From positions 1 to 64,000 of the forward strand of contig NZ_AYMQ01000059.1 of assembly GCF_000633355.1 (NCBI RefSeq): a DNA stretch of 64,000 nucleotides, read 5' to 3'. The translations under genes were made by a program, and so were the position numbers. This document shows, piece after piece, positions 1 through 8,935 of this stretch. The stretch's first letter is position 1. Each line of letters begins with the position of its first letter. This DNA is from Serratia sp. H1w (GTDB lineage Bacteria; Pseudomonadota; Gammaproteobacteria; Enterobacterales; Enterobacteriaceae). Under the pieces are notes generated by a model. It did no database searches and had not been told where the DNA came from. It saw only the letters and a list, made by a program, of their open reading frames with translations.

Positions 1-41
1 TCACCGACCGTCGTCAGAATTGAATAATGTTGAGTACCCAT
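1..41 (-). CDS. Phage tail fibre, N-terminal fragment (runs off window)
   Basis: An ATG at 41-39 opens a frame encoding MGTQHYSILTTVG that continues past base 1. This start matches the N-terminus typical of tail-collar fibre proteins (MxxxYYxILTxxG), which carry the phage tail-collar domain. It begins 10 bases after the stop of the tail protein at 52-879, on the same strand, as expected for the last structural gene of the tail module. Only 13 codons are visible, so the assignment rests on this short motif and on position. Confidence 0.6.
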   Translation of the reverse strand, partial: MGTQHYSILTTVG

Positions 42-51
42 AACTGCTATC

Positions 52-879
52 TCACTCTTTCGGTTTTGGATAAATAGTAATTATCTCGCCATTTAACGAG
101 GCGGTATTATAAATAATCTCTGTTTGTGTTGTCACTGTAGCTTCTACTGGCGCGATGCTGGTTACTCGACCAAACCTGCCTAATTCATCATCCGCGGCTC
201 TGGTTGAGTCCAACATTAAAACAGCATTTGTTTCCAGTCCTGCTAACGATGTGCTGTTATTAATCAGTGCCATTGACGAAATTGGGTCAAACTCAAGCTT
301 ATAGAGCTCAACCAATACTGGTATGCTGTTTTCGGCCAGATTGATACCCTCATAGCGCAACGCCAATTGCTCTGGTTTCTTCGTATACAGAGCCGTATTG
401 ACATTCCCTGCATAGGTATAAAACACGGATACAGGCTGCACGACAGGAGTCATCAAAAACTCTATGGTTCCAAATAGTGTATCAACGGTGTAGTCAACAT
501 CGACTTTCAACCCATCAATCACCAGACGGCGAATATTTGGATAGCGTAATGAATAACGCCCTCCTGCAACAACATTGGTTAATACTTCAGTCCAACGGCC
601 ACCCTCAGCTGCAACAACGTTACCTTGCAATATTACGGAAAGATTTTCTGGACTATGCTCATGCCAAACAGCACTCACTGAGCCTGATTGCTCGATAATA
701 TGGTACTGGGATACCGCCAGTTGACCACCAAAAGACTGTTTTGTAGTTTTGCGGTCAACTACCAAAGAGATAGTGAGTTCGGAAACATCACCGGCCCAGC
801 GCCAATTTAATGAGGAGCCATCGTTGAGCCTGCGGGCTAAATACACTTTACCCTGGCCATAATAGTACGTTTCATTCAT
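52..879 (-). CDS. Tail tube-like protein, second paralogue
   Basis: 275 aa. It is a clear paralogue of the 253-aa protein at 9579-10340: both start with a GQGKVYLARR/NQGKVYLARR motif, then W-RWxGDVS, WHE-S-NL, a Y-YAG-NT motif, ALR-(D/E)GINLAE, and end with STSLAGLET-x5-LDS/FDT and LxRFGR. The upstream copy sits where a major tail protein is expected; this one sits after the tail hub and before the tail fibre. It carries about 25 extra C-terminal residues. Its ATG overlaps the stop of the preceding gene (ATGA, 876-879), so translation is probably coupled. Whether it forms the tail tube, a tip ring or a fibre adaptor cannot be told from sequence. Confidence 0.6.
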   Translation of the reverse strand: MNETYYYGQGKVYLARRLNDGSSLNWRWAGDVSELTISLVVDRKTTKQSFGGQLAVSQYHIIEQSGSVSAVWHEHSPENLSVILQGNVVAAEGGRWTEVLTNVVAGGRYSLRYPNIRRLVIDGLKVDVDYTVDTLFGTIEFLMTPVVQPVSVFYTYAGNVNTALYTKKPEQLALRYEGINLAENSIPVLVELYKLEFDPISSMALINNSTSLAGLETNAVLMLDSTRAADDELGRFGRVTSIAPVEATVTTQTEIIYNTASLNGEIITIYPKPKE

Positions 880-3170
880 GGCTCGTCCTCTGGCTCTGGC
901 GGCTCAATCGGAACGACGGGAATATACCAGCCACGCGGGAGAATAGCCTGGTAACGATACAGCGATTCTATGCCATCTCGTGTACTACTGAGCGTCAGGA
1001 TATGCACAGCAGCACCGATGGTAATAATACCGGCTGACTCATACGGCAGTTCAACGCTCTCTTCTGTTGTCTCCAATGACCAAACGACCTCTGACGAGTC
1101 CTGGTGAGTGAGCGTAATGGTGTATGCCACGCCAGGCTCAGGACCAATGCTTCCTTCAGTACAATCAAATAACCGATCTGCCTGTAATACACGGTCACGG
1201 TGCGCATACGAAAGTACGTAGATACTTGCCCGCTCAACGACTGAAGGGTAGCTGATGCCGTTCACCCGAATATCGCCGGGTATATAGGGACGAAACTGGC
1301 GTTGGTTCATCTGTACACTGGATATTGGCGCTAGCGAGACATCCAATGTGGCAATACTGGTTCGAGTTAGCAGGCGCACGTCGACCGATTCGCCAGGCAT
1401 GTATTCTTGGCCATCGGTTTCGACAACACTCCCCAAGTACCGCAGACGTGAGTTGGCAGCATGCTGGCGCGGTAAGGTATCTGCACAGCCACGGCCAACG
1501 ATCAGTTTGCCAGTGGCCAGGTCAACGGCGTCAACGCGGACAACCTCATTATCAATGATGACTCCGCTGCCAATAGCGGGCGGGAACGTCATTGAAACAT
1601 GCAGTTCTGTGTCCAAGGGGCCTGCCTCAGACAGCAATACGGCGGTGGCTGTCCAGTCGCCACGGCCCCGATCGGCAAACTCAGCACCGGCAGCGCGAGA
1701 CTGCAGATGATAGTTGACTGAGAACGACGTCGGCGCGGTGGCCATCACCCCCAGATAACACGCTTCTGGACTGACGAACGACAGGTCAGCAGCACTCAGT
1801 GTTGCCGCCAGGCTGAAATACGGCAGCTCGACCAACTGCATATCGGTGACCGGTACTGCGGTTTTATCTGGCGGTGTCCAACCACTGCCTTGCTGGCCGC
1901 TGCTGTAGGATGTGGCCGGAAGCCCGAATACATCCTGCACCGCCGTGATGGTCAATGCCCCAGTGTCGGCCTCGTCAATCTTGCTGACGCGCAGCACCAT
2001 ATTGACGATGTTACGGTCGGGCAGCGACACCCGAAAACAGCTTGCCGGTGTTAGTTGGCCACCGCGCCGGTCAAACTGAATAACCAGGCGAGTTATCCCG
2101 GCAGAACCTACCTCCAGATCGCGCTGTGCGACCCTGGCCGCGAGGTCATGCGTCGGGATGGCCTTGTACTCAACGCTGCTGCTGATAAGTCCTACAGACT
2201 GGATGGAACCCAAGTTTTGCGCCCGGACTTCGCCGTCTGAATTGGTGACCGGGTCATGATAGGTCACCGTGATTTCATTAGCGGCAGTATCCGAACTGGT
2301 GCTGTCATCGTCCTGCACGGCGATGATGCCGTTGTCATAGGTAAACAAGGGTAGGTCATCCGGGTTGTAGTCATCGCGGATGAGTTTCAGCGTCGTCTTC
2401 CCCGTGGACAGGTCACCGTACTGGGCTGCACCGATATGGTCCAGCATCTGCTGGACGAATGTGTCCAGGCTGTCCTGGCGATTGTAGCGAAAACACAAAC
2501 CAAACCCTTCGGCATAGAGTTGGTCAGCAGCATAACGGTAGCTGTCCAGGTCGAGATCTTCATTCAGCAACAACCCTCGGCCCCAGTCGCGATTGGTCGC
2601 GCATTCAACCAATATATGCGCCGGGTTCATCGCATGGATAGCCCGTAGATTAGCGATAACATCCTGTGTCATTTCGTCCTGGCCATCAATCTGAGCCTGC
2701 GTGTTCTCAAGACGTATCAGGCACTTTTCTGGGTACCAGACGATATCGCGATCCCACCCTTTAGTCGTTCGGCGATTACGATAAGCCCAGGGCTTTGGGC
2801 TGGCGCTGTAGCAACTGATCAACCCACTGAAGAAGGTAGTGACCATGCCACGAAACCCCGGAACCAGACCGGATAAGAGCTTCAGGACATTCGGGGTCGG
2901 TACCTGGTCGGCTTCCCCCATCGCGACTTCGAATATCCCTTGAATGCCACCTTCACCGCCTGTGTCGTCACCGCCAAACAGGTTCGGCTTATCGATAAAT
3001 ATGGAGGTGCTACTGGAAAGCTGCCCTTCATAACCTGCAAACACGGTCTTTTTATCCGCAGTAATAGCGACAATCTCATTGATTGGCCCACGCCCAAGAC
3101 CCGCGTGGATATCCCAGGAATAGCGGTATCCAACCGTAACCTTGCCGCCACCACCTTTGCTGCCACCCAT
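876..3170 (-). CDS. Phage tail hub / host-specificity-type tail protein
   Basis: 764 aa, the largest protein downstream of the tape measure. The N-terminus is Gly/Ser-rich (MGGSKGGGGK) and is followed by a region with WDRDIVWYPEK and NPAHILVECATNRDWGRG, resembling the baseplate-hub class of siphophage tail-tip proteins (lambda gpJ or GTA-type in position). The C-terminus is acidic and proline-rich (EPPEPEDEP). The start overlaps the stop of the upstream 68-aa gene by one base (TAATG at 3172-3168). Role is inferred from size and from its place between the DUF2163-type tail protein and the fibre genes; the family name is not certain. Confidence 0.65.
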   Translation of the reverse strand: MGGSKGGGGKVTVGYRYSWDIHAGLGRGPINEIVAITADKKTVFAGYEGQLSSSTSIFIDKPNLFGGDDTGGEGGIQGIFEVAMGEADQVPTPNVLKLLSGLVPGFRGMVTTFFSGLISCYSASPKPWAYRNRRTTKGWDRDIVWYPEKCLIRLENTQAQIDGQDEMTQDVIANLRAIHAMNPAHILVECATNRDWGRGLLLNEDLDLDSYRYAADQLYAEGFGLCFRYNRQDSLDTFVQQMLDHIGAAQYGDLSTGKTTLKLIRDDYNPDDLPLFTYDNGIIAVQDDDSTSSDTAANEITVTYHDPVTNSDGEVRAQNLGSIQSVGLISSSVEYKAIPTHDLAARVAQRDLEVGSAGITRLVIQFDRRGGQLTPASCFRVSLPDRNIVNMVLRVSKIDEADTGALTITAVQDVFGLPATSYSSGQQGSGWTPPDKTAVPVTDMQLVELPYFSLAATLSAADLSFVSPEACYLGVMATAPTSFSVNYHLQSRAAGAEFADRGRGDWTATAVLLSEAGPLDTELHVSMTFPPAIGSGVIIDNEVVRVDAVDLATGKLIVGRGCADTLPRQHAANSRLRYLGSVVETDGQEYMPGESVDVRLLTRTSIATLDVSLAPISSVQMNQRQFRPYIPGDIRVNGISYPSVVERASIYVLSYAHRDRVLQADRLFDCTEGSIGPEPGVAYTITLTHQDSSEVVWSLETTEESVELPYESAGIITIGAAVHILTLSSTRDGIESLYRYQAILPRGWYIPVVPIEPPEPEDEP

Positions 3171-3376
3171 TATTTTGCGTCTCCGTTATCTGCCGCTGCT
3201 TGTGCCTGTTCAACAACGCGTATCGCCAGTGCATCGCCGGTGGCCATAAGAAGGTCTGACTCAATGCCTCCGTTAGCGATAAACGCTTCGACATCGAGGT
3301 TATAGCGGGTGAAGAACGAACGAAGCCCCCAGGCACAACCGCCAGCAGCGCGAATGTGTTCCATCGTGATCAGCAT
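3170..3376 (-). CDS. Small tail-module protein, unknown function
   Basis: 68 aa starting MLITMEHIRAAGGCAWGLRSFF. The start was chosen at 3376 because AAGGAG lies 7 bases upstream; longer versions of the frame lack a ribosome site. The protein has no transmembrane segment. It sits between the 77-aa membrane-anchored protein and the 764-aa tail protein in a tightly packed operon, which suggests a tail assembly role, but I do not recognise the family. Confidence 0.6.
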   Translation of the reverse strand: MLITMEHIRAAGGCAWGLRSFFTRYNLDVEAFIANGGIESDLLMATGDALAIRVVEQAQAAADNGDAK

Positions 3377-3386
3377 GTTGTGCTCC

Positions 3387-3620
3387 TTATTTGCGAATGG
3401 CGTCATAGCGATAGTTGCCATAACCGAGAACGAACCAGTCTTCTGTCCAGCAATCGCCGAAAAAAACGCACTGTGGGGTTCCCTCTGTTGGCTGTGGCAT
3501 TTCCCAGTCATCTTCCGTGGCAGCTTCTGGCGTGGTGTTCTTGGGTTTCGGAGCCAAGGCTCGGCTAATCAGGTATGACGCCACGAGGGTGGCCACGAAC
3601 TTGGCGACTGCAAACCACAT
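3387..3620 (-). CDS. Small membrane-anchored tail-module protein
   Basis: 77 aa. Residues 1 to about 23 (MWFAVAKFVATLVASYLISRAL) form one hydrophobic helix, followed by a soluble tail with KPKNTTPEAATEDDW and two cysteines. Short proteins with one N-terminal helix occur at this point in several siphophage tail modules, upstream of the tip protein. The exact function is unknown. Position and tight spacing to both neighbours support a real gene. Confidence 0.6.
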   Translation of the reverse strand: MWFAVAKFVATLVASYLISRALAPKPKNTTPEAATEDDWEMPQPTEGTPQCVFFGDCWTEDWFVLGYGNYRYDAIRK

Positions 3621-3630
3621 AGTTACCTCC

Positions 3631-4443
3631 TCAGAACAGTTTGATAATGGTGTAAGGGCTTTTGCCTGGCATGTGGGGTGTCCCGCCGTAATTCAGGTGA
3701 TTGGCGAACTTGGCTGCACAGACGTCGATTGTGCGGTTGCAACCGGGGTACAACGTCACCGCCTGACCAACGGACAATCCCACTGTGCCGCCAAGCAGCC
3801 CTATCTGGTTGCCGTTTTGCGCTTTCATTCCACGCCGCTCAATGACCCCATCGACAATCCACTCGATATAGCCCCCTGAGAAATGGTCTTCAGCCAGTCC
3901 GCCAGGCAAATTGACGGTCACACCGGCACCGTCCAGCGCCTGGATGGTTGCGCCAACGGCGAACTGTTGTTGATTGACTTTGCAGTTATGGTCGTAAAGG
4001 GCATAAGGACAGGCTCGGTTCCAGGTCAGACGTAACCCAACCTGGTTGAATGTGCTCGCCAGGCTGGACGTCAACATGCGGGCGCGATCAATGGCTTCGC
4101 GTTTCACTTCTTTAACCGTACCCACCCAGACGGTGCGGAACTCAGCAGCCGTATCATCAATATGAAAACGGTGAATGCGGATGCGCAGCGGGCTGCTGGG
4201 CGGGATGCCCCGGAACAGTTGCACCACTGCATTGTCGACCGGAGCGGTAATGTCCAGGCTGTTGCCACTACCGGCGCTCAAGCCGTTGTCGCTGATGGCG
4301 GTTTGCGTCCAAATATGGCCACCGACCTCGATATCACGGTCAGCATTGGTGTAGCGGTAAAACACCACATTGCCCCGGATAAACTCATAGAGCGTAACGG
4401 GACGGCCATCGGCGGTTGAATACTCAAACTGATTCCAGCTCAT
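3631..4443 (-). CDS. Phage tail protein, DUF2163 / BR0599-like
   Basis: 270 aa. The opening Y-x-F-x4-VV-YRYTNADRD-x5-G and the C-terminal region with CPYALYD-x2-CKV and YPGCNRTIDVCAAKFANHLNYGG are typical of the phage BR0599-type tail protein family, in which the conserved cysteines (CPY, NC, GC, VC) are a landmark. Such proteins sit downstream of the tape measure in siphophages and transposable siphophages and probably form part of the distal tail. The start overlaps the previous gene by 20 bases. Confidence 0.75.
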   Translation of the reverse strand: MSWNQFEYSTADGRPVTLYEFIRGNVVFYRYTNADRDIEVGGHIWTQTAISDNGLSAGSGNSLDITAPVDNAVVQLFRGIPPSSPLRIRIHRFHIDDTAAEFRTVWVGTVKEVKREAIDRARMLTSSLASTFNQVGLRLTWNRACPYALYDHNCKVNQQQFAVGATIQALDGAGVTVNLPGGLAEDHFSGGYIEWIVDGVIERRGMKAQNGNQIGLLGGTVGLSVGQAVTLYPGCNRTIDVCAAKFANHLNYGGTPHMPGKSPYTIIKLF

Positions 4444-5617
4444 CTCTGATCCCCCTGAATGTGGTTGAAACGGTGGCTAGGCCATCGGCATCGGTGACGT
4501 GTTGCCAGGCAACTGAGTCGGACTCCTGGCGACACAGCGTCAGGTAAGAGATGGAAACGATTTGCTCCATGGCGACAGTGATGTGGGCACCGTCGAGCGC
4601 TAGGCGCTCGACGCCATAGTTGATGATGGCCACACCGGTGATCCGGCGATAGAGACAGGTGCCGTCAGCCAGCTCAATACGCAGATCACAACGGCCATTG
4701 ACCACACCAAGCTCGGCGAACGCCGCATACTCGACCTCAATCATGCCGTTCGCCAGCCCAGAGGCCGGGGTAAAGTCGTTGCTGCCGCTGGATACCCAGA
4801 TTGCCCGCTGACGGCCACGCAGGAAGTAGAACAACCGGCGCAGTGCTGCCTGTTTCTCACGCCCGACGGATACCCAGTGGTGGTTCATCAACGTGAAAGC
4901 ACGACGGGCGGTGTCCGTGCGAACGGGAATACCGGAGCCGTTGTCCAGTTCTTGCAACAGTCGCAGGTATTGACCGGTAACCGGCTCGTTCCAGTCTGAG
5001 GTCGGTTCCAGCACCGGATGATTACGGTAAACGGGTAATGCCTGGATGCTGTCGCTGTTGGCGTTATGCTCGGTCACCCGGAAACGGATCTGAGCCGAGA
5101 ACAGACTGTCGGTGTGCCGGGTCAGTGACGGCGGGTCGGTGAGCACTGCAGGGCGCAATGGATACACACAAGACCCTGCTGGCCAGGTCACCGGCAGCGG
5201 TGTAGCCAGGGTGATCGCTGACATTGAAATGCCGGTAACGATCGCCAGGCCAACGTCAGCTGACAGACCCAGACCAGACATCAGCAACACCGAACCGCCA
5301 ACGGTAAAATCACGGCCCACGGTAGGAACGGTAATATAGGTAGCACCGGCTGGGTGATCGACATCCAGCACGGCCACATCGGCGAATACCGGCATGGCCC
5401 ACTCGGCAGCACCGGCAATGAACAGGGCATTTTCAAACCGCTGCTTGTCGTTGTTACCAACCAGGATACTGAACTCAAAGATGCGCCGGGGAGAGAGACG
5501 GCGGGCAATCCGTTGCTCTGCACCCGTAGGTGATGGCAGAACGTCGGTCTTCCACTCCAGCGTTTCAGTGATGCCACCTTGCCAGTTCGGCTCGGCCAAC
5601 CAGGGTAAACGGCTCAT
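4424..5617 (-). CDS. Phage distal tail protein
   Basis: 397 aa. It starts at ATG 5617-5615, which overlaps the tape-measure stop by one base (TGATG); an in-frame GTG just upstream is the alternative. The sequence is beta-rich with no membrane segment. Position directly after the tape measure and before the DUF2163-type protein corresponds to the distal tail protein slot. The early motif W-x2-GI-E-x-LEWKTDVL and the string EQRIARR-SPRR recur in tail proteins of transposable siphophages as far as I can recall, but I give no family name. Confidence 0.65.
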   Translation of the reverse strand: MSRLPWLAEPNWQGGITETLEWKTDVLPSPTGAEQRIARRLSPRRIFEFSILVGNNDKQRFENALFIAGAAEWAMPVFADVAVLDVDHPAGATYITVPTVGRDFTVGGSVLLMSGLGLSADVGLAIVTGISMSAITLATPLPVTWPAGSCVYPLRPAVLTDPPSLTRHTDSLFSAQIRFRVTEHNANSDSIQALPVYRNHPVLEPTSDWNEPVTGQYLRLLQELDNGSGIPVRTDTARRAFTLMNHHWVSVGREKQAALRRLFYFLRGRQRAIWVSSGSNDFTPASGLANGMIEVEYAAFAELGVVNGRCDLRIELADGTCLYRRITGVAIINYGVERLALDGAHITVAMEQIVSISYLTLCRQESDSVAWQHVTDADGLATVSTTFRGIRDELESV

Positions 5618-8600
5618 CACTTCATCCCCATCATTTGACGGATCGTAGGGGCGTTAGCCTGGAGGAATGTCATGGCTGCACGTTTACCGCTCAGGCTATT
5701 AAATCCGGCAGACATCGCATCACCAGCATTAAAGACCAATGTTTGCTGGAAAAGTGGTTGCTCAGGCACGGTAGCCGCCGGGCTAGCCGCTTTAGTTTCC
5801 GGCAGCGACATCGGTGCAGCAGCTACAGGCGCTGGAATACCAGCAAGGCCGCCAGTGGAATGGCGAACTCGCGGCATCCAGCCTTCCAATGCCGCCATGC
5901 CGTGACGGTTGAAGTCATGCAGGAAATCCAATGCGCCTTGCTGTTGCACCACAGCGGCTCGCGTCACGAACTCGTTGTTTGAGAGCATCGCCGGGATGGA
6001 ATCACTGGTTGAGGTACCGGCCCCTTGAATATGGCCACCGTCGGCGGCAAACAACGTACCGATCATGCCCCCCATACCGCCCGATGACCCTATAAGGCTG
6101 GATGTAGCCATTTGAGCCAACTGCTGCGCGGCGATTTTAGCCATGCTGTCAACGATGCTCATCGCTAAATTACGCACGGCATCGGAGAGGCTCATGGTAC
6201 CTTTGGCCAACCCGAGCAGGGAACTTTCGATACCGCTTTGCAGACCATCACGGAATGCAACTGTCAGTTCATTACCGGCCTGGTTGAGCTTGCCGAGTTG
6301 ATCTTCCAACTGGCGGATCATCTCGCGGATTTTCTCGCCCGCTTCACCAGGTAGATCGGCCATTTCTTTCAGTTGCGGCAGGTAGGCTTTCACCTTGTCG
6401 CCAACTTCTTGATGCAACTCGATCAGCCGTTGACGTCCCTGTAGCTCGGACAGCAAACCACCTTGGACTTGCGCCTGGATACTGGTTTCTTGCTGGGCTT
6501 GGTAGGTGAACAGATCGTCGAGCTGCTTTTTCATGTCATCGACACGAATTTTTGTTTCGGTGACCGGCAACAGCTTGTCGAGCCAACTCAGCCCTTCGGT
6601 GTTACCGCTGGCCTCGAACTCGGTACGTAACTCGGCAAACTTTTCTTTGGCCTGCAGCAAACTGGCTCCCGCCGTGTCGCCGGTAGCCCGCATATATTCA
6701 AGCTGCAGTTGAACGTTCTGGGTCGCAAACTCACGGGCATTGATAGCGGCGTTCGCCGTTTCAGCCGCTTCACGTTGTGCTGCCGTTAAATTGCGGGTGG
6801 CGATCTCTTCTGCCCGGAGAGCTGCCGCACCCTCTGTACGTTTGGTCGCCTGCTTTACCAGTTGGTCAACAAACCGCTGGTTTTCGGCAAAGGATTGCTT
6901 GGTAGACGCAACACTGGCTTTAAGGGCTTTTTGCCGCGCCTCTTCTTCATCCAACAATTCAGCACGAACGCGAGCATCGCTTTGGGCTTCTTCCGTCGCG
7001 TTTTTTAACAACCCATGTTCGATTTCATACTCGACCTTGGCCGCATTGGTATTGGCAGTTTTGAGATCTAACTGGCGCTGGAGCTGCTCATTGTACTGTT
7101 TGGCTTTTTGCCCTGATTTATCCAAGGCTTTGGCATCAATATCCCACTGGCCGCCCGAGAAGTTGATACCGTCAGTAGACGTAACACCTCGGTCTCGCAA
7201 ACCGCCTGGCCCCTCGCGAGTGCCTTCAGAAGCCCACATTTTCTGATATTTTTTCTGGAGGTTGTCCAGCGCCTCGGCTTCTTTGTCGGTCTCTGACTTG
7301 TTGTTGTCCCAGGTGCGTTTCATCGCATCCGATGCAGCGATGGCATCATCTTCAATCTTCTGCTGCTTGGCTTTTTCTTTAGTGATTTTCTCTTCAGCGA
7401 CTTGCTTCTTCTCTAAAAGTGCCAAACGTTCTTTAAAAGGGGTCAATGACTCAGCATATTGCTGCCCACGAGCAGCAATTTCCATCTCACTGCCCGCAGC
7501 CGCGATCCTTGCTCTGAGCTCCTTGATTTCCTTCGCACGAGCTTCATATTCTGAATCCAAACCCAACGCGCCTGATACTTGGCCTTTTGCAGTTTGGATT
7601 GCCTCATTCATGCGGTCTTTAACGTTTTTCCAGCCTGCTGCCACCCAATTCAATTTCGTCTCAAGGTCGACCAAACGATCAGATGCGGCCTCTTTGTATT
7701 TTTGGGAGGCGAGTTCGATAGCATCTTCAGTGCGGCCCTGTTCCTCTAGTGAACGGATACGCTGATAGGTTTCAGAGTCTAACCAGTGGTATTGCTCGCT
7801 GCTGTTCCTGGCCCAGTCAGAAGCACTGTCGGTCATCCTGACGAACTCGGAAACCACCTGATCAGCTGATTGGCCAGTGAGTTCGGCCATCACTGATGCC
7901 GCTTGTGCGACTGACTCCAACGTTTCACTGGTAAACTTGCCACTACTGACCAGGCCATTGAGGATATCGCGCATCTGGCTGTAGTCGCCGGTCATATCAC
8001 CACCGGCCTGCGCCATCAACTCCAGTTGGCCAGCGGTAACCCCGGCATAGTTGCCTGTCTGCTGAATGCTGGAATTGAACCTGTCCTGGTCGTCCATTAC
8101 TGAGTAGATAGCCGCTGCTACACCGACCACGGCCCCAGCCGTGAGACCAAGCCCCAATCTAACGGGGGTGATGAGTGCAGGCAAAGCCCGCAAGCGAGTC
8201 CCAAAATAGTCGAGACCATCAAGCGTGGATTGCCAGTCACCAGAAGTGATCTCACGGATCAGCTCTGACAACTCACGCAACGCACCGGTCATGCCTGGTG
8301 CGTTTGCCGATGGGTTATCAGAAATTTCCCCTAACGCATCACGTTGAGCCTGTATCTTAGCCAGATAGTCATCAAACGAACCGGTATCAATCAGGCCAGA
8401 TTTATAGGACTTACGCAGTTTCTCTTCTTGCGCATCCAGCTTGGCGAACGCTTTCGTGACGGGATCAATACTGCCCAGCAGGTTGTCCAGGTCTTTCTTC
8501 AGCTTGTCGACTTCTTTGGCATGGCCCTCAGCGGCTTTTGCTGCGGCTTCTTCAGCCTGTGCGACCTTCTGTTCCTGCTGGTACAACTCATGGCCACGCG

Positions 8601-8898
8601 CACTTTGCGCATTCCAGGCAGCGGTAACCTCTTCAGAGCTACGGGCCGCGCGCTGTGATTGAGACGCCGAGGTACTCAGTTCGCTGTTCAGTGTTTGCTG
8701 TGATTGCGCCTGTTGGCGGGCAGCTTCCGCTGCAGCGTTCTGGGCTACAACTGTCGATTGCAGTTGCTGATTGCTGGTTGCTGCGTTTTCCCCTGTTGCC
8801 TTAATTTCACCCGCCAGTGCTTCAAGGCTTTGCTTGGCCTCAGCCATATCAGCGGTAATACGTAACGCAAGATTGAGGGTAGAGTTTCCAGCGGCCAT
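5617..8898 (-). CDS. Phage tail tape measure protein
   Basis: 1093 aa. Long stretches are predicted coiled coil (Ala/Gln/Glu/Lys-rich, for example residues 15-200 and 480-900), with a hydrophobic segment near residue 245 (LGLGLTAGAVVGVAAAIYSV) and a second Gly/Met-rich hydrophobic patch near the C-terminus (SSLIGSSGGMGGMIG). The C-terminal NEFVTRAAVV and the LDFLHDFNRHGMAAL segment are characteristic of lambda gpH-type tape measures. The protein sets tail length and helps DNA entry. It lies directly downstream of the frameshifted chaperone gene, the standard order. The length suggests a tail in the 150 nm range, by the usual rule of about 0.15 nm per residue. Confidence 0.93.
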   Translation of the reverse strand: MAAGNSTLNLALRITADMAEAKQSLEALAGEIKATGENAATSNQQLQSTVVAQNAAAEAARQQAQSQQTLNSELSTSASQSQRAARSSEEVTAAWNAQSARGHELYQQEQKVAQAEEAAAKAAEGHAKEVDKLKKDLDNLLGSIDPVTKAFAKLDAQEEKLRKSYKSGLIDTGSFDDYLAKIQAQRDALGEISDNPSANAPGMTGALRELSELIREITSGDWQSTLDGLDYFGTRLRALPALITPVRLGLGLTAGAVVGVAAAIYSVMDDQDRFNSSIQQTGNYAGVTAGQLELMAQAGGDMTGDYSQMRDILNGLVSSGKFTSETLESVAQAASVMAELTGQSADQVVSEFVRMTDSASDWARNSSEQYHWLDSETYQRIRSLEEQGRTEDAIELASQKYKEAASDRLVDLETKLNWVAAGWKNVKDRMNEAIQTAKGQVSGALGLDSEYEARAKEIKELRARIAAAGSEMEIAARGQQYAESLTPFKERLALLEKKQVAEEKITKEKAKQQKIEDDAIAASDAMKRTWDNNKSETDKEAEALDNLQKKYQKMWASEGTREGPGGLRDRGVTSTDGINFSGGQWDIDAKALDKSGQKAKQYNEQLQRQLDLKTANTNAAKVEYEIEHGLLKNATEEAQSDARVRAELLDEEEARQKALKASVASTKQSFAENQRFVDQLVKQATKRTEGAAALRAEEIATRNLTAAQREAAETANAAINAREFATQNVQLQLEYMRATGDTAGASLLQAKEKFAELRTEFEASGNTEGLSWLDKLLPVTETKIRVDDMKKQLDDLFTYQAQQETSIQAQVQGGLLSELQGRQRLIELHQEVGDKVKAYLPQLKEMADLPGEAGEKIREMIRQLEDQLGKLNQAGNELTVAFRDGLQSGIESSLLGLAKGTMSLSDAVRNLAMSIVDSMAKIAAQQLAQMATSSLIGSSGGMGGMIGTLFAADGGHIQGAGTSTSDSIPAMLSNNEFVTRAAVVQQQGALDFLHDFNRHGMAALEGWMPRVRHSTGGLAGIPAPVAAAPMSLPETKAASPAATVPEQPLFQQTLVFNAGDAMSAGFNSLSGKRAAMTFLQANAPTIRQMMGMK

Positions 8899-8935
8899 GA
8901 CAGCACCCTATATAAAGGAAGAGAATTGCCCTGAG

